64,000 nucleotides of DNA. It comes from Tenodera sinensis. Taxonomy: Eukaryota; Arthropoda; Insecta; Mantodea; Mantidae. Position 1 is the stretch's first letter. Each line of letters starts with the position of its first letter. This document shows, piece by piece, positions 43,660 through 54,930 of this stretch. Where the stretch lies: the NCBI GenBank assembly GCA_030765045.1, contig CM060962.1, positions 91,599,412 through 91,663,411 on the forward strand. The letters are read 5' to 3'. The translations under genes were made by a program, and so were the position numbers. The notes beneath the pieces were generated by a model. That model was not told the origin of the DNA and ran no database searches. It worked only from the letters and a program-made list of their open reading frames with translations.

Positions 43660-45210
43660 TGCCGAAAGTTAAATGTTCCGAAAGTGTAAAACTAAAAGGT
43701 TTTATTATAGAGTTTGGAGAAAAACATTTCAGCATTGATGGGAAGATTCTTTACTGCAAAGCATGTGAAGTGAAAGTGACGTCTGCAAATCGATTAAATG
43801 TTCAGCAGCATTGTGGCACAGTCGAACATGTGAACAGCATAAACAAATAATCTGTTCAAGAAATGAGACAGCGACTTTTGTACGATGCGACAGCCCCTTC
43901 TATATCAAGTAAGTGAGTGAGTGTGTGAGGTTTAATGGCCCGTCGACAATGAGGTCACTTGGGCCTTCGACATCAAGGAAAGTGTCGGATTTCTCGAAGG
44001 ACCTGTGAGATGATGGTGTCTGCCAACATCCCTTTAAATAAGGTTAACAACGGACAGTTGATAAAATTTATGGAAAAATAGACAAGTCATACAGTTCCAA
44101 ACGAATCTACACTGAGAAAAAAATTATGTACCTGCATGTTATGACAGCATGGTGCAAAAAATCAGAAACGTTGCAAGCTACAATAAGATTTGGGTTTCAA
44201 TAGATGAAACTAAAGACGCTTGCGGGAGATATGTTGCTAATGTTATTGTTGGCACACTATTTCCTGATCGCCCTGGTGATATATTTTTGCTCGATTGTGA
44301 AGCACTTGAAGCAGCAAACCATTCTACAATTGCTGCACTTTTTTGACAATGCTATGAAGCTGCTGTGGGATGGTAAAGTAAAACAGGAACAAGTTTTACT
44401 GTTTGTGACTGATGCTGCGCCATACATGGTGAAAGCTGGAAAAAGGCCTTAAAATGCTCTATCCATAAGTGGTGCATTTAACATGCCTAGCTCATGGTTC
44501 ACAGAGTTTCAGAGGAAGTAAGAGTGCATTTTCATGATATGGATAAATTGGTATAAAAGTGAAAAAAATATTTCTAAAATCTCCAAAGACATTGAGAAAA
44601 TTTCAACAATATAGACCTTCACTTCCACTTCCTCCCCAGCCAATGCTGACCAGATGGGGTACATGGCTTAGTGCAACTGAATATTGCTGCAAAAATTATG
44701 AAGCTGTTGACAAAATTATCAATGAATTTGACAATCGGGAGGCATCTTCCATTAAAATTGTGCAAGAATTGTTCTCCAGCAGCTTGGAGGGAAATTTGGC
44801 ATACATCAGGTCAAATTATGGAGCCAACACAAGAGCAATTTCTCGTCTAGAGACAGTTGGTTTGGAACTGTATGGAAGATTGTAGCAAGTAAAAAGTGTA
44901 GAAGGTAAGCTAGCACAAGGAAAAGGAAGTGTTGGGGTTGCTGTAAAGAACAAACTATGTAACATGCTGAATGGAAATGTGGGATATGTAACACTGTGCA
45001 AAATTAAAGATATTCTAAGTGGCGGTGATGCTGTTCGGGAAGAAGATGAACCACAGCTACATTGCAATGACTTGACCTTTTTTAAATATGCACCTGTGAC
45101 GTCGAAAGGAGCTTCTCAAGGTTTCAGACAATCTTAAGAGACAACAGAAGATTCCTATTTGAGAATCTGAAAATGCACGTGGTTATGTACTGCACACAAA
45201 AAGGGAAACT
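43660..45210 (+). pseudogene. hAT transposase pseudogene
   Basis: MPKVKCSESVKLKGFIIEFG starts a BED/CGG-binding-type zinc finger (LYCKACEV, H at QQHCGTVEH). Then KIWVSIDETKDACGRYVANV (catalytic D), IFLLDCEALEAANHSTIAAL, VLLFVTDAAPYMVKAGK (second D in TDAA), LTRWGTWLSATEYC (RW motif), and the dimerisation end FFKYAPVTS...RSFSRFQTILRDN. Frame breaks occur at the mini-insert (43910), near 44345, 44450, 44500, 44885 and 45100. The zinc finger, catalytic and dimer regions are in normal order, so the loss of function is by point lesions. Confidence 0.85.
43896..43977. mobile_element. mini-insert (about 54 bp) with 14-bp target duplication, inside the hAT
   Basis: Sequence gtgagtgagtgtgtgagg...gaggtcacttggg lies between ccttctatatcaag (43896-43909) and ccttcgacatcaag (43964-43977), two mismatches in 14. 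It is related end to end to the insert at 35264. Confidence 0.7.
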
Positions 45211-45643
45211 GAAAACTGGTATGTAATATTTAGAAACATAATTCATTTATTTAACATTTATCCCCTAATTAATAGGTAACTTAGTTTTATAATTAATGCA
45301 AACGTTCATATTTTATAAGGAAGTGCATGGTCCACAAAATATTGTTTGGAGCTGATCAAACAAGCAAACAGAAGCTTAATTCTTTAAATTTAGATGTGTA
45401 TTGCAGATAAAACTGTAAATCAGCTTTAATATTATTAAAATACGATTGGCTGATTGAATTCATGTACCAAATATAATAATTTGGTGTCATTAAAAGTTTT
45501 GAATTGAGAATATTTTAAGAAAATACATTCTTTTTAGGTCATATTTTAGCATATTTTGGTCATATTTAGTCATATTTAAGGGCATGTTTGCAGTTATATT
45601 TTCCATTTTTATAGGTCATAAACATCCTAACCCTACTGATAAC

Positions 45644-46055
45644 TAACCAAACCAACTAATCTTATTACTACTTTCATGTTGTTATACACTTTCAATCCAT
45701 TCAAGAATTGGGAAAACAAAATGTCTGCAAAAAATTGGAATAACACCTAATTGCATTTTAAGGCAGGGAAAGTATGTGCAAAAAAAAAGAAATAGGCAGA
45801 GTAAAGATAGCAACATACTCGGCAAAAAAGCTTTTGCTGATTATACTTACTTGGTATTCACTTAGAAACTATATTTCACTGTACATGAGATAGCAATCTT
45901 CACACTATTAAAACAATAGCCAAAATTATTCTGATAATTTGATATAGTGAATGAATAGTTGATAGGCATATAACAGGCAACTCAGAAGGCAAATATTGCA
46001 TTTTAAAAATGTTTGCTCATGTGTATATGTATGCATGCATTTTTATGATGGACAT
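45644..46055. other. intronic sequence, nothing recognised
   Basis: AT-rich, no domain. Confidence 0.5.
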
Positions 46056-46400
46056 CTTCATCTGATTACCCTCCCTTTATATAGGACTTACAACCCAATA
46101 TCTAGGGTCAGATGCCTGTCGGGAAGCAGAGGAACCTATGGATCAGACAGAATGAAGATCTAGAAGCGGGTGGTCAGCCAAGCAGCCGGTATGATGGATG
46201 ATATGAAACACAGGCGAAATGGATGATTTGTAAGGTGATGGGTGAGCAATTGGTGGAATGAGTGGCGGGGGAAACCGGAGAAAACCTGCCCAGACGCCAC
46301 TTTGTCCAACACAAATACCACATGCGGGACCCTGGAATTGAACCGGGCTGCCTAGTTGGTAGGCAAACAGTGCAAGCGCTTGGCCATGACGTTGCCCATG
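46056..46400 (-). mobile_element. SINE-A full-length copy with tRNA-like head
   Basis: The minus-strand head reads catggccaagcgcttgcact (box A-like) and cccggttcaattccagggtc (box B-like). The body has ttctccggtttcccccgcc and the family tail through gggtaatcagatgaagatg. Same family as 37196, slightly diverged. Confidence 0.85.
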
Positions 46401-47540
46401 ATGGGCATCATCATTTTTAATTGCTCATATTGTCAAGAATGACCAATTGGCTCCTGGTGGTATTATCTATGTGGTGGCATTTAACTGTGTAGTGATGAAC
46501 TTCCATAGTGAGTTTGGTGGCAGCAGCTCAAAATTCATTAACAAGTGTTTGTGTTTTATGGTTAAAATCTTTTCCCAAGCATTCAGATGTGCTGTGTTTT
46601 ATAGGTGGTGTAATATGGAGATATATCAGTCTGTATTTTATGCATCTCATATGTTCTTTCAATCTAGTTGCTAACAATAGGTACTAACAACAGTCTTCAG
46701 CCTTAGCAATGGCAATCTGCTGTGACCATGATTTTTTCATGAGTAACCTAGAAACACACATAAACGTCTCCTTTCTGTACATGTACAAAGTTTGACACAT
46801 GTATATCAATGATATCTTTGCAATACAATAAACTCCCAATTATCTCCATTGCTGATTATCCATGGGAATTCTGGGAAAAAAGAATTAAATATGAAACTCA
46901 ATAAAACTATGTACATACTACAAGCTGTCAACAAGGAAAATATGTACAAGAAAGTTGAACACTACTGACAGGCTTATTGTGCATCGAAAGCCTATGGGCC
47001 TTCTCAGAAGTCTCAGATGGGGTAGCAGTCCCTTGTTCTTTTGTTCTGGTCACAGCTTTCTCATTCTATGATCACACAGTGGTCTTGGACTTTGGTGCAC
47101 ACAGGTAAAAAAATTATTTTGTTGTTTAATAACGCTTTCAATTGCCAGGATCACATCAGCGTCGCCGGTGTGCTGGAATTTTGTCCCGTAGGAAGTGCAC
47201 ACAGGTAAGTATATTAATCCACTCACTCAATTTAGTTCACAAACATTCTGCCTTTCATTAACCCTCTATCGTTCCACTGGCACTTCCTCCCTTCATATCT
47301 CTTTCTATACAAGTCAGTGATTCCTAATTGCCAGTGCCCACTTTCACCTCTCAGTGTTGGCCATCCTTTAGTTGACAGAAAGTGCACCAAGTGACCAGTC
47401 CTGTTTTATGTTTCTTTGATATGCTTTGGATTAGTATTTCTGTTACTGAATTAATAATAGCTGAAAAACATAAGAAGTTTGTGATAATGACTACCCAAAT
47501 ACTGGAAATGATTTCTAAAATAGAAAATGATGCTTCAAGG
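46401..47540. other. intronic sequence, nothing recognised
   Basis: No domain or shared repeat recognised. Confidence 0.5.
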
Positions 47541-47880
47541 ACAGGATCAGGGAAACAACAGTGCAAGACATTTTAAAGCAAAAAATAACATCTATTTAGC
47601 TCCACAAAATAAACTCAGCAAAGAGAAATTGCTCTGCAACAAACCAAAGCACCCATTACCTCAGAACAAAAAAGCAGGAATTTATCAAATCAATTGCCTG
47701 GAATGTGACCAAATTTATATAGGTAAAACTAACATAAATTTATAAACCACATTAAAGAAATATACAAATACAAACAGACTGATAAATGTGCAGTATCACA
47801 CCACTTTTGGAGGATCATAAAAAAAATGTAAGTGATGTAAGTCTCCAGCATCTCACTCAATTTTTCCATAAATTTAAAAC
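47541..47880 (+). pseudogene. Penelope-like element, GIY-YIG fragment
   Basis: Encodes LCNKPKHPLPQNKKAGIYQI then NCLECDQIYIGKTNINL, stopping at 47743; a shifted frame continues FINHIKEIYKYKQTDKCAVS and HHFW. This is the GIY-YIG endonuclease start and central part (GIYQIxCxxC, YIGKT, CAVSHHFW). More like the 6.5-kb fragment than the 31.2-kb one. No reverse transcriptase. Confidence 0.8.
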
Positions 47881-49778
47881 CACATCACTGTTACTAACTT
47901 AAATATACAAATGCTTAAGTATTTTTAAACTTAATGTTAAACTGATGCATTAAGAGAACTTACTTTCAATTTGCAATAATATTTTAGTAGCAGATAAAAA
48001 GTCCTTAAGAGGAAAATGTAATGGCTATCTTAATAGGGAGTTTTTGCACCCTGATCAGAAATCTGTGTTAAATGTTATTCTGATGTCATTAATTCTACGT
48101 CCAAACAGAAGCCAGCACGTTTAACCGCTTGAATAACATAGTGCTTAACTGAGCAGCCAGTTGTGGTTATATGTGCATGAATAAAGTGGGAAATTACGGA
48201 AGCACATTAATCACCTACAACTTCTATGTCTAGTACAAGACTTTGATTTACAATAAGAGACATCAAACTGTAACAAACGGTGTCACCAACACATGATTAT
48301 TTTTTCCATCAGACCAACACCCAAAAATCTGTCAAATTCTGTATTTTCTTTCAAAAATAAAAATTAAATTAAAACTTCTATTAAACATGATACCTTGACT
48401 TTGTTTTCAGTCAGACAAACACGTAAAAATTAGCCAAACTCCATAAAAGAGAAAAAACGAAAATATGACTACTTCATATCTTGTCATAACAATAACAAAT
48501 ACATTTAAATATATTTACTCAAATTAAAATAACAATTCATCCACATCGTCATCAGTTTGAAGTGTTGGTTTGTTCTACTCCTCGGTGGACAGTCATCATA
48601 CCAATTTTCATCAAAACATTTTCTGGTAGGACATAATTATGACAGCATTTTTTCACACGCTTAAGTCCGGCCATTGGTTTTGAGTCTATTCCCGAGGGAA
48701 GTCTTCACATTATTTAACACACTAAATGCTCTTTCGATCTCAGCATTTCACCAAGGTAAGACCAAAACCATCATTGCATTGGCAATATTTGCACCATGCA
48801 CTATTTAACCATTATTTTCTAAAATGTTGCACAGACTGCTTAGCTCTCCTTTCTGACATGTTTAATCAGGTAATTAAAAAAAGAAGAAAAAGCACTATAA
48901 AGTAACTGTAACATACAATGAGGCACCACAATACTGGAACACCAAATTAGAACTTATGCAGAATTCACACTGATTCATAAAGTGAAACAAACTGCTTTAC
49001 CATGTTTACTGCATGACATAATATACAGTATAATATTTGTGTGTATGCCAGAGCAATATAGGCAGAAATAATGCTTGTAGAGGCATGTATCTTATCTTTG
49101 CTTAAAGGAGAAATTAGAGCCATGTGCCACAGCATTATTTTGCAGAGTTGTCCAGTCATCTGAGATGTTTGTTACTATTAGCTGTTAACAGGAAGGAAAT
49201 CAAAAGCATTCTTTCATATTCAGTTTTTGCTTATATCCTATGTATTTGGCTTATATCCTATCATAACAGTTTGTGTGCGTGCGGGTGCATGTGCATGTGT
49301 GTGTGCATGTGTGTGTATAAGAAAACCAATATAATATTAATATATAATTTCTAATATCCTCAAAAAAAATCTGTCATCTGTCGAATCTAAAATTTGCCTG
49401 TCATACAACTTGAAAATCCATCAAATTGTCAACCCTGCAAATGAAAGCTAGAAAACAAACACCTCAGAACACTTTCAAAAGAAATAACGCTATTATGTAC
49501 CACGAAAACTGTTTCAGAGTTCATCTCAATAACTTTAATTACATCATTGCTTCGGCCAAGATAATGTTTAACGCTATGAATGTGAAAACTTTCTATTGAT
49601 TGTTGAAATAACCTTATTTATTTTTAAGAAAATAATGCATCTCGTAACGGAAAAAAAAACAAAAAAAAACATCTTTTTCTCAGCCAAATAATCAAATATT
49701 TTACAATAAGAATGTGTTCAAGTTTTATTTATTTAACAAAAACTTAATAATGGTAACATCTATTAACTTAACATTTAC
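47881..49778. other. intronic sequence, mostly unrecognised
   Basis: AT-rich. TG-rich microsatellite at about 49272-49320. A segment near 48540-48760 reads on the minus strand like a decayed coding fragment (ERAFSVLNNVKTSLGNRLKT-like), possibly a hAT dimerisation tail, too broken to assign firmly. Confidence 0.4.
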
Positions 49779-49957
49779 CTGAGGTGTCGTCCTCGTGGCA
49801 GATAGGCTGTGCGGGGCATAAAGCTAGGACTCTGTGGAGGAGACATATCCCCCAGAGGATTGCTGTCTACAGGGTGTGGTAAACTGCATTGGTATGTTAT
49901 ATAGGTAGTCAATAAGCTGTGACGCCCATGTTGATCACGGTGCCCTTCCTGAAGCAT
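49779..49957 (-). CDS. DOCK7: DOCK7-like exon c (179 nt)
   Basis: The acceptor is tgttatag before ATGCTTCAG; the donor is cctcag followed by gtaaat. It reads directly on from exon b with MLQEGHRDQHGRHSLLTTYI, the conserved DQHGR-x-x-LL block of DOCK6/7/8. A proline- and serine-rich linker (PPQSPSFMPRTAYLPRGRH) follows, a region that varies between family members and is low in structure. The ATG at the exon start is an internal methionine, not a translation start: the reading frame continues upstream through exon b. It ends with two bases (AG). Confidence 0.9.
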
Positions 49958-50274
49958 CTATAACATCATTTTGCTGTACAAAATTGTTTTTCTGCTATTA
50001 TCACAGCACTTCAAATTGTCACCAATGGTAAGCGTTTTAAAGTTCTGTTTGGCAGCCCCTTACCTCCTGTACATTCTCAAGATGTGGTCAAGATGTGATT
50101 TTCACATACTAGTTACAATCATCAATTATATTTCTAAATGTTGTTCTGCTAAACTGGTTACAATATATGGCATTTTAGTTCTTCATACCTAATCTTAATG
50201 TCTAACACTTACCCATGTAGGAGTCCATTATACTAACCCCTCTGGTTATTTGTGTAATGGACATCCCCCATCTT

Positions 50275-51200
50275 TTACATTTCCTTATTGTATTTTTCTT
50301 TGTCTTTCTTGACTACCCTGATCCATTTCTCTCTTACTCTTCCTAAATATTCTCCAATCATTTTAATCCTTTTTGTCCCTGTATGAGGCAACAGTTTAAT
50401 TACAATAATTTCCTTGTGCAAATTGTGACAGTTTGCTTTCCATATACCCTCCCTCCAATACTTTACCCCATCACATTCTAATAAACAATGGATAGTTCCC
50501 TCGACCACCTCACAATTAACACACCTTTCTTCATTATCTTTTATAAAACTTTTAAAAACAATGCTCCTGATCGTATCCAAGGCAGCCCCTCCCTCTCAAA
50601 TTTACTACAACAATCCACATATTTCTCTCTCTCCCCCCCTCCCTCCCACTCCCTCTCTTCAATCTTTTTTTAGTTATTCTATATAACTTTAGAGAACTAA
50701 ATCTCTAAAATTAGCACAAACCTCTTGCATCTCTATGTCTTCAGTTCTTTGCCTAACTTCTTTTCAAAATCCTATACTACATGTATGTATTTTGAATCTA
50801 CACTTTCCAGAGCTTCCTTCTCCCAATTTCTTGTACTTTGTCTTATCAACTATTAATTTCATTACTTCAATTTGGTATCACATACACTCTTTTAGAACCA
50901 TATGTTCTCCTAGCTTCAAACTCCTATACCAATATTTAGTATACACACCTGAAACTATTAACAGTGAAGCAAACCATAATCCACCAATATTTTAAAGTTC
51001 TCTCCAACACTAATAGGGCACTGATGACCAAGTAGTTGATTGCCCTTAAAATTTTAACATCATCCATCACTAAACCTTTGTTCCCTACTCTCCCTAACTC
51101 TGCCAACACTGCTTCCTTTGGTGAAGCTTTGGGTAGCCCCAACAACTCTCTAAAAACCATTCTAGTGATTATCACCTACGAAATTAAGGGAAACACAACA
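50275..51200 (-). pseudogene. C-terminal part of a LINE ORF2 (third LINE type)
   Basis: Minus strand: FRELLGLPKASPKEAVLAEL then GRVGNKGLVMDD (51175-50936), decayed middle (NWEKEALESVDSKYIHVV), then RSIVFKSFIKDNEERCVNCE and VVEGTIHCLLEC (50580-50275), a C-x2-C-x8-H-x4-C zinc-like motif. This layout (helical domain after reverse transcriptase, then a cysteine/histidine motif) is common in LINEs without RNase H. Reverse transcriptase and endonuclease are absent. Confidence 0.7.
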
Positions 51201-51572
51201 TTTTCAGTGTATGAGAAAATTCTAGAAGTGGTACCCAAGTTACTTGTCCCAATCTAGAATCAAACCTAAACCCTCTAAATGACAAGCAAAGAGGTTACAA
51301 TTTTTGACACTGTGGTAGATCTGCCAGACTAAAAAGTGTTCAGGGCAGGGACATAGACAAAGAACTACATCTATGTTTTGCATATATCACATAACAATAC
51401 AAATGTTTTTTATTAAGTCATATTCAACTCTAATAAGCATTATATCTTTACAAAGTGCTGCAACTTAAACTTTATTAGAACAGATTTATATTCTTTTTCT
51501 AAAAAAAAATCTTTCATTATACTGTGACTGTGTTGATATTATGACCACCATAGACTGCAAGAGTTTACTTAC

Positions 51573-51741
51573 CGTAATATTCCTTACAAGCATGCCAATT
51601 GCCTCAAAGGAGGTCTGTCCAATATTCATTACTTGACCGAGTGCTGATGGTGGTTGAACCATTAACAAGATAAGTTTATTCATGATCAATGGCAAGAACT
51701 TCACCAGAGGCTCCATTTTGGCATGATTTAAATCTAAAATG
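51573..51741 (-). CDS. DOCK7: DOCK7-like exon b (169 nt)
   Basis: The acceptor is tctttttcag and the donor is acg followed by gtaagt, a near-perfect consensus. The first base completes a serine codon; then 56 full codons follow. Key stretches are PLVKFLPLIMNKLILLMVQPP and GQVMNIGQTSFEAIGMLV, characteristic of the helical-repeat region of DOCK-C proteins. The exon ends on a codon boundary (RNIT). The intron before it (51742-52574) contains a foldback element at 51921-52116. Confidence 0.9.
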
Positions 51742-51920
51742 CTGAAAAAGACAAAGAAAACAAAGTTAAAAGAAAACAAAACACTTACATTATACAAACT
51801 TGATAGTAAATTTTAAGGTTAATTATGTTTAAAAATGGGAGTAACAATACAGTACATTTATTTTATACAAAATTTGGAAGTTTATAATAATCACAATTAG
51901 AATTATTACTCATCGTAAAT

Positions 51921-52116
51921 AATTATCCAGGCTTGTTGGCCATGGTCTAGTGGAAAATCCCCTTCCAGACGTTTCGTCTGAAGTTGTGTCGAACATCTTC
52001 AGGGACATGGCTGTGCTAGCACAAGAGTATTGTGGCCAGCCACTGAAGATGTTTGACACAGCTTCAGACAAAACAAAGATTTTTCACTAGACCACAGCCC
52101 AGAAGTCTGGATAATT
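51921..52116. repeat. foldback element, copy 2, inside the short intron
   Basis: The outer arms aattatccaggct...agtctggataatt and inner blocks (ggccatggtctagt, ctgaagttgtgtcgaacatc against gatgtttgacacagcttcag) pair across about 196 bp. It lies in the 833-bp intron between exons a and b. Confidence 0.8.
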
Positions 52117-52574
52117 ATTTTCCAAATAATGACACTGGCCGTGAAAGCCTAAGCAGTTTAAAGAATTATTACTGCTTTACAACATTTTTCAAATGGGTTA
52201 CCATTCCTGACACAACAAGGAATATTAGCAGTCTCAGTCAATTAGTCAGTGTAATGGTTAGCTAAGCATTACCAAATGAACACATCTCCTTAATGTTACA
52301 TGTCTACACATTGGAGGACGTTAACAAAAAGGAAAAGTTACATGTCTACATAAAATTTTCAAAATGGAATCAGTCACAATTCTTTTAAAAAGGATTGCAA
52401 AACCCATTCCTAGGTAACCTTAAAGGGAAAATATTGTCCAGTACTGGCAACTCTCTACGGTGGAACCATTAGCAATGCAGAACTGAAGATTGTAAGACAC
52501 AACAAAGTACTGCTCACATATCCTTCAAGAAGTTTCACTGGATATCTGATAATTGATATGTATATAAAAAATAC

Positions 52575-52678
52575 CTGGACTTCAATTCTGCTTCAATGTT
52601 TGCTTCTCCTATCCTTGCTGGAATTTTTCCTTCTTCCAACACAGCACAAAGACTTAAGAAACGATCTAGGAATTTGTC
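52575..52678 (-). CDS. DOCK7: DOCK7-like exon a (104 nt)
   Basis: The acceptor reads ttttacag before GACAAATTC, and the donor is tccag followed by gtattt. The exon opens in phase 0 with DKFLDRFLSLCAVLEEGKIP and continues ARIGEANIEAELKS, matching the DOCK7 segment with a conserved P-x-RIG motif just after DHR1. It ends with two bases (AG) of a serine codon completed by the next exon. The exon before it would encode the end of the DHR1 region; I could not find it between 52679 and 64000, so it is probably outside the window or too short to recognise. Confidence 0.85.
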
Positions 52679-53479
52679 CTGTAAAAGATTACAATCAAGA
52701 AGTATATTTAAAGTATATAACAAATATTTGGATTTCTCCATCTTCTTAGCTAGTAGTAATGCTAAGGGAACTGCTTTCTAAACAATGCACAAATGCTAGC
52801 ACAAAACAAAAGAGAGAGAGAGAACATGAGATTCTTTATACCAATAACTACTTCAAGAACTCCGCTGCTCTGCTACTACCTACAAAAGGTTAACATTAAT
52901 GTAATCAGTATTAAGTCCAAAACAAAAACATACAAAAAATGACACAAAAAGTGATATTCCTGGGCTTTAAGTCTACATGATCAAAATTTCATACTCAAGT
53001 ATCTTAGTGAGGAAGTTTATATATTGAAACTATTTAGAACAGGCAGCTCAACTCAATGCACAGTGATGTCATACTCTTTAACCTGATACCTGTGGTCTGG
53101 AAGTGGGCAGAATGGAACGTAAACACGGGTAGAAGGAATGGCAGTAGCAGCACAGTTGTATGATCTGTAATATCAGAAGGCTTGCACTTTTACTGACAGT
53201 ACTGTGTATACAAGGTAAAATCAAACTTTCAAATCTATATTATCTGCTTATAGACTTGTACAAGTTTCAAGCATCATCGAAATGAATACATATTTATAAA
53301 ACGTTTACAACTCATTCAATCTATACAGACACTTTTCCATTAAGAATAGTCTTAGTTGTCTTTGAAACATATCACTTCTTAAGTTTTTTGTTTTTCTGAG
53401 TATGGATCTATAGCGCATCTCACACTTAGAAGACAGTAAACATTAAACGGAGCGCAGTGTTGCAACATGTACTAGTTGT
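52679..53479. other. intronic sequence upstream of exon a
   Basis: AT-rich, no further DOCK7-like exon recognised. Confidence 0.5.
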
Positions 53480-54060
53480 GAATCTTTCTCCACGCACAAC
53501 CCTGAGGTGGCCGAAGTCCTGTACTTAGTCCTTCAATTGCTGCTTGACGGACTCTTTTAACTTTGGTATCCCTCCACGCCTTTGTCACTGTATGGCCTAC
53601 ATTTACAAATGACTCGCCTGTATAAACAACTGATTTTCCCTGGTCCCCAAAACTTTTTATATTTTTTAGATATTTATGTCATCTGATGATATCGTCTCTT
53701 TCTATTAATATGCACTTGTTACACCTTCTTTCATATTCGAACCCCAAATCATGTAAGAACCGACTAAGAGTGGCCCTTGAGAAATTTGGCAGGGTCTCAT
53801 CACTGTTGACCTGTGACAAAATAAATTTAGTGTGGGTGGAATATTTGCAAACAGTAAAGAATGAACAATTCGCTGCACTCCACTCATTTTGTGTTAACCT
53901 AGTGCTTTTTTTTTCTGCCCTTTTTGCTTTCTTTTTCGATGGCGTGCTTAGAGGTCCTTTCATTACTTCCTTTTTAATCTTATACACTGCTGCTTCTGAA
54001 CACCCGATAGCCTTAGCTGTTTCTTTTGCTGCCTTACTAACACTCATTTTACTTAAAAAA
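53480..54060 (-). pseudogene. Tc1-like transposase, N-terminal half
   Basis: Frame 54047-53679: MSVSKAAKETAKAIGCSEAA then VYKIKKEVMKGPLSTPSKKK (helix-turn-helix and AT-hook-like basic stretch), VNSDETLPNFSRATLSRFLH, DLGFEYERRCNK and ERDDIIR. After one stop the frame continues KYLKNIKSFGDQGKSVVYTG and ESFVNVGHTVTKAW. The VYTDET box has lost its catalytic D (VYTGES). It breaks off near 53480. Belongs to the Tc1/mariner superfamily group with VYTDET...GHT. Confidence 0.75.
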
Positions 54061-54900
54061 TAATTTCTAACACATTCATAATTATTTGGCGTTCCTTACT
54101 TCTTAATTTACCAACTCTTCAATTTTACTCGTCTCTTCCTAGCTTCCCCCTCCATAACTACAAATATTTACGGAAAATATTAAATAAATAACGTGATAAC
54201 AGCTCACAGATTCCACACAGATTCCACACAGTTACACACACGACTTCTTTCGAACTAATGTTAGTGCTGCTCCTTATACTATCTTCTGTGTCAGGCCTGG
54301 CACGAGAATACACTGAATAGATGAATACCTTCTGTTTGTCCTACTCGATGAAAGAAAGTGGTTACAGTCTTTTGGTTTATTTTAAAAACTTTCCCCAACC
54401 CTCCTCAACATTTGTTCTTGCTTGGTCACCGATGTAAACTCAATAACAAAAAAGTTTTATACCGCATAACTTTTGCAGTGCACAGATATAAAATTTTTCG
54501 AAAACATTTAATTTAAAAAATTGTAACACTTAACTGAGTAAATATAGAGAATTCAAAGTAGGCAGGTAGTAGCACAATAGTTTACTCTAGCTAAGAAAAA
54601 AATATAGACGTATTCTAGCAGTTAGTTTGTTAGTGCGTCATGAGCATACAAACAGCAAATATCGGACTTCTATCGGAAAAAAACGTTTCTGAAGAAATAT
54701 GGGCCTATAGAAATGTATAATGACTCTAAAATGGATATAACCTGACAGAGAAAAAAATTCTGCGTAGGATAATGTGTTCAAACCTGAAACTTATAACAAC
54801 TCAATATTTATACCACGCTATTAGGAACCTGGCAACAGTGCGAGGGTAGAAAAGGACAAGGCTAATGGCAACTTGTATGTGCTAGATAGAGACAGATATA
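54061..54900. other. intronic sequence, nothing recognised
   Basis: AT-rich; no inverted repeats matching the adjacent transposase remnant were found. Confidence 0.45.
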
Positions 54901-54930
54901 TCCCATTTAACTCCATAATGTCATCTAAAG

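Larger units (their letters stand above)
43234..45635 (+). mobile_element. hAT element, full length (2402 bp), exact 8-bp duplication
   Basis: Starts tagggttaggatgtgtatga and ends, on the reverse strand, tagggttaggatgtttatga: an inverted repeat with one mismatch in the first 20. The octamer ctgataac flanks both sides exactly (43226-43233, 45636-45643). It contains a decayed transposase and a nested mini-insert. Both ends carry repeated gtcatatttt units, as hAT subterminal transposase-binding repeats often do. Confidence 0.93.
5118..52678 (-). other. DOCK7: DOCK-C family gene (DOCK7-like), central part, six exons
   Basis: Gene-level entry. Six minus-strand exons, taken in order from 52678 down to 5118, join in phase without a stop into 284 codons (104+169+179+98+133+169 nt). 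Every intron has GT-AG ends. The joined protein matches my knowledge of the part of DOCK6/7/8 (fly Zir) between the membrane-binding DHR1 domain and the catalytic DHR2 domain. Landmarks are IPARIG, GQVMNIGQTSFEA, DQHGRHSLLTTYI, SNPD, GLDR, HEELALQWVVSSGS and FFFEVMVKSM. Proteins of this family are cytoplasmic guanine-nucleotide exchange factors for Rac/Cdc42 that shape the actin cytoskeleton. DHR1 and DHR2 are not in the window, so the gene extends beyond both edges. Introns are about 0.83, 1.6, 9.4, 25.7 and 9.1 kb. Family assignment is strong; the choice among DOCK6, 7 and 8 is by convention, since I believe insects carry one DOCK-C gene. Confidence 0.88.
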
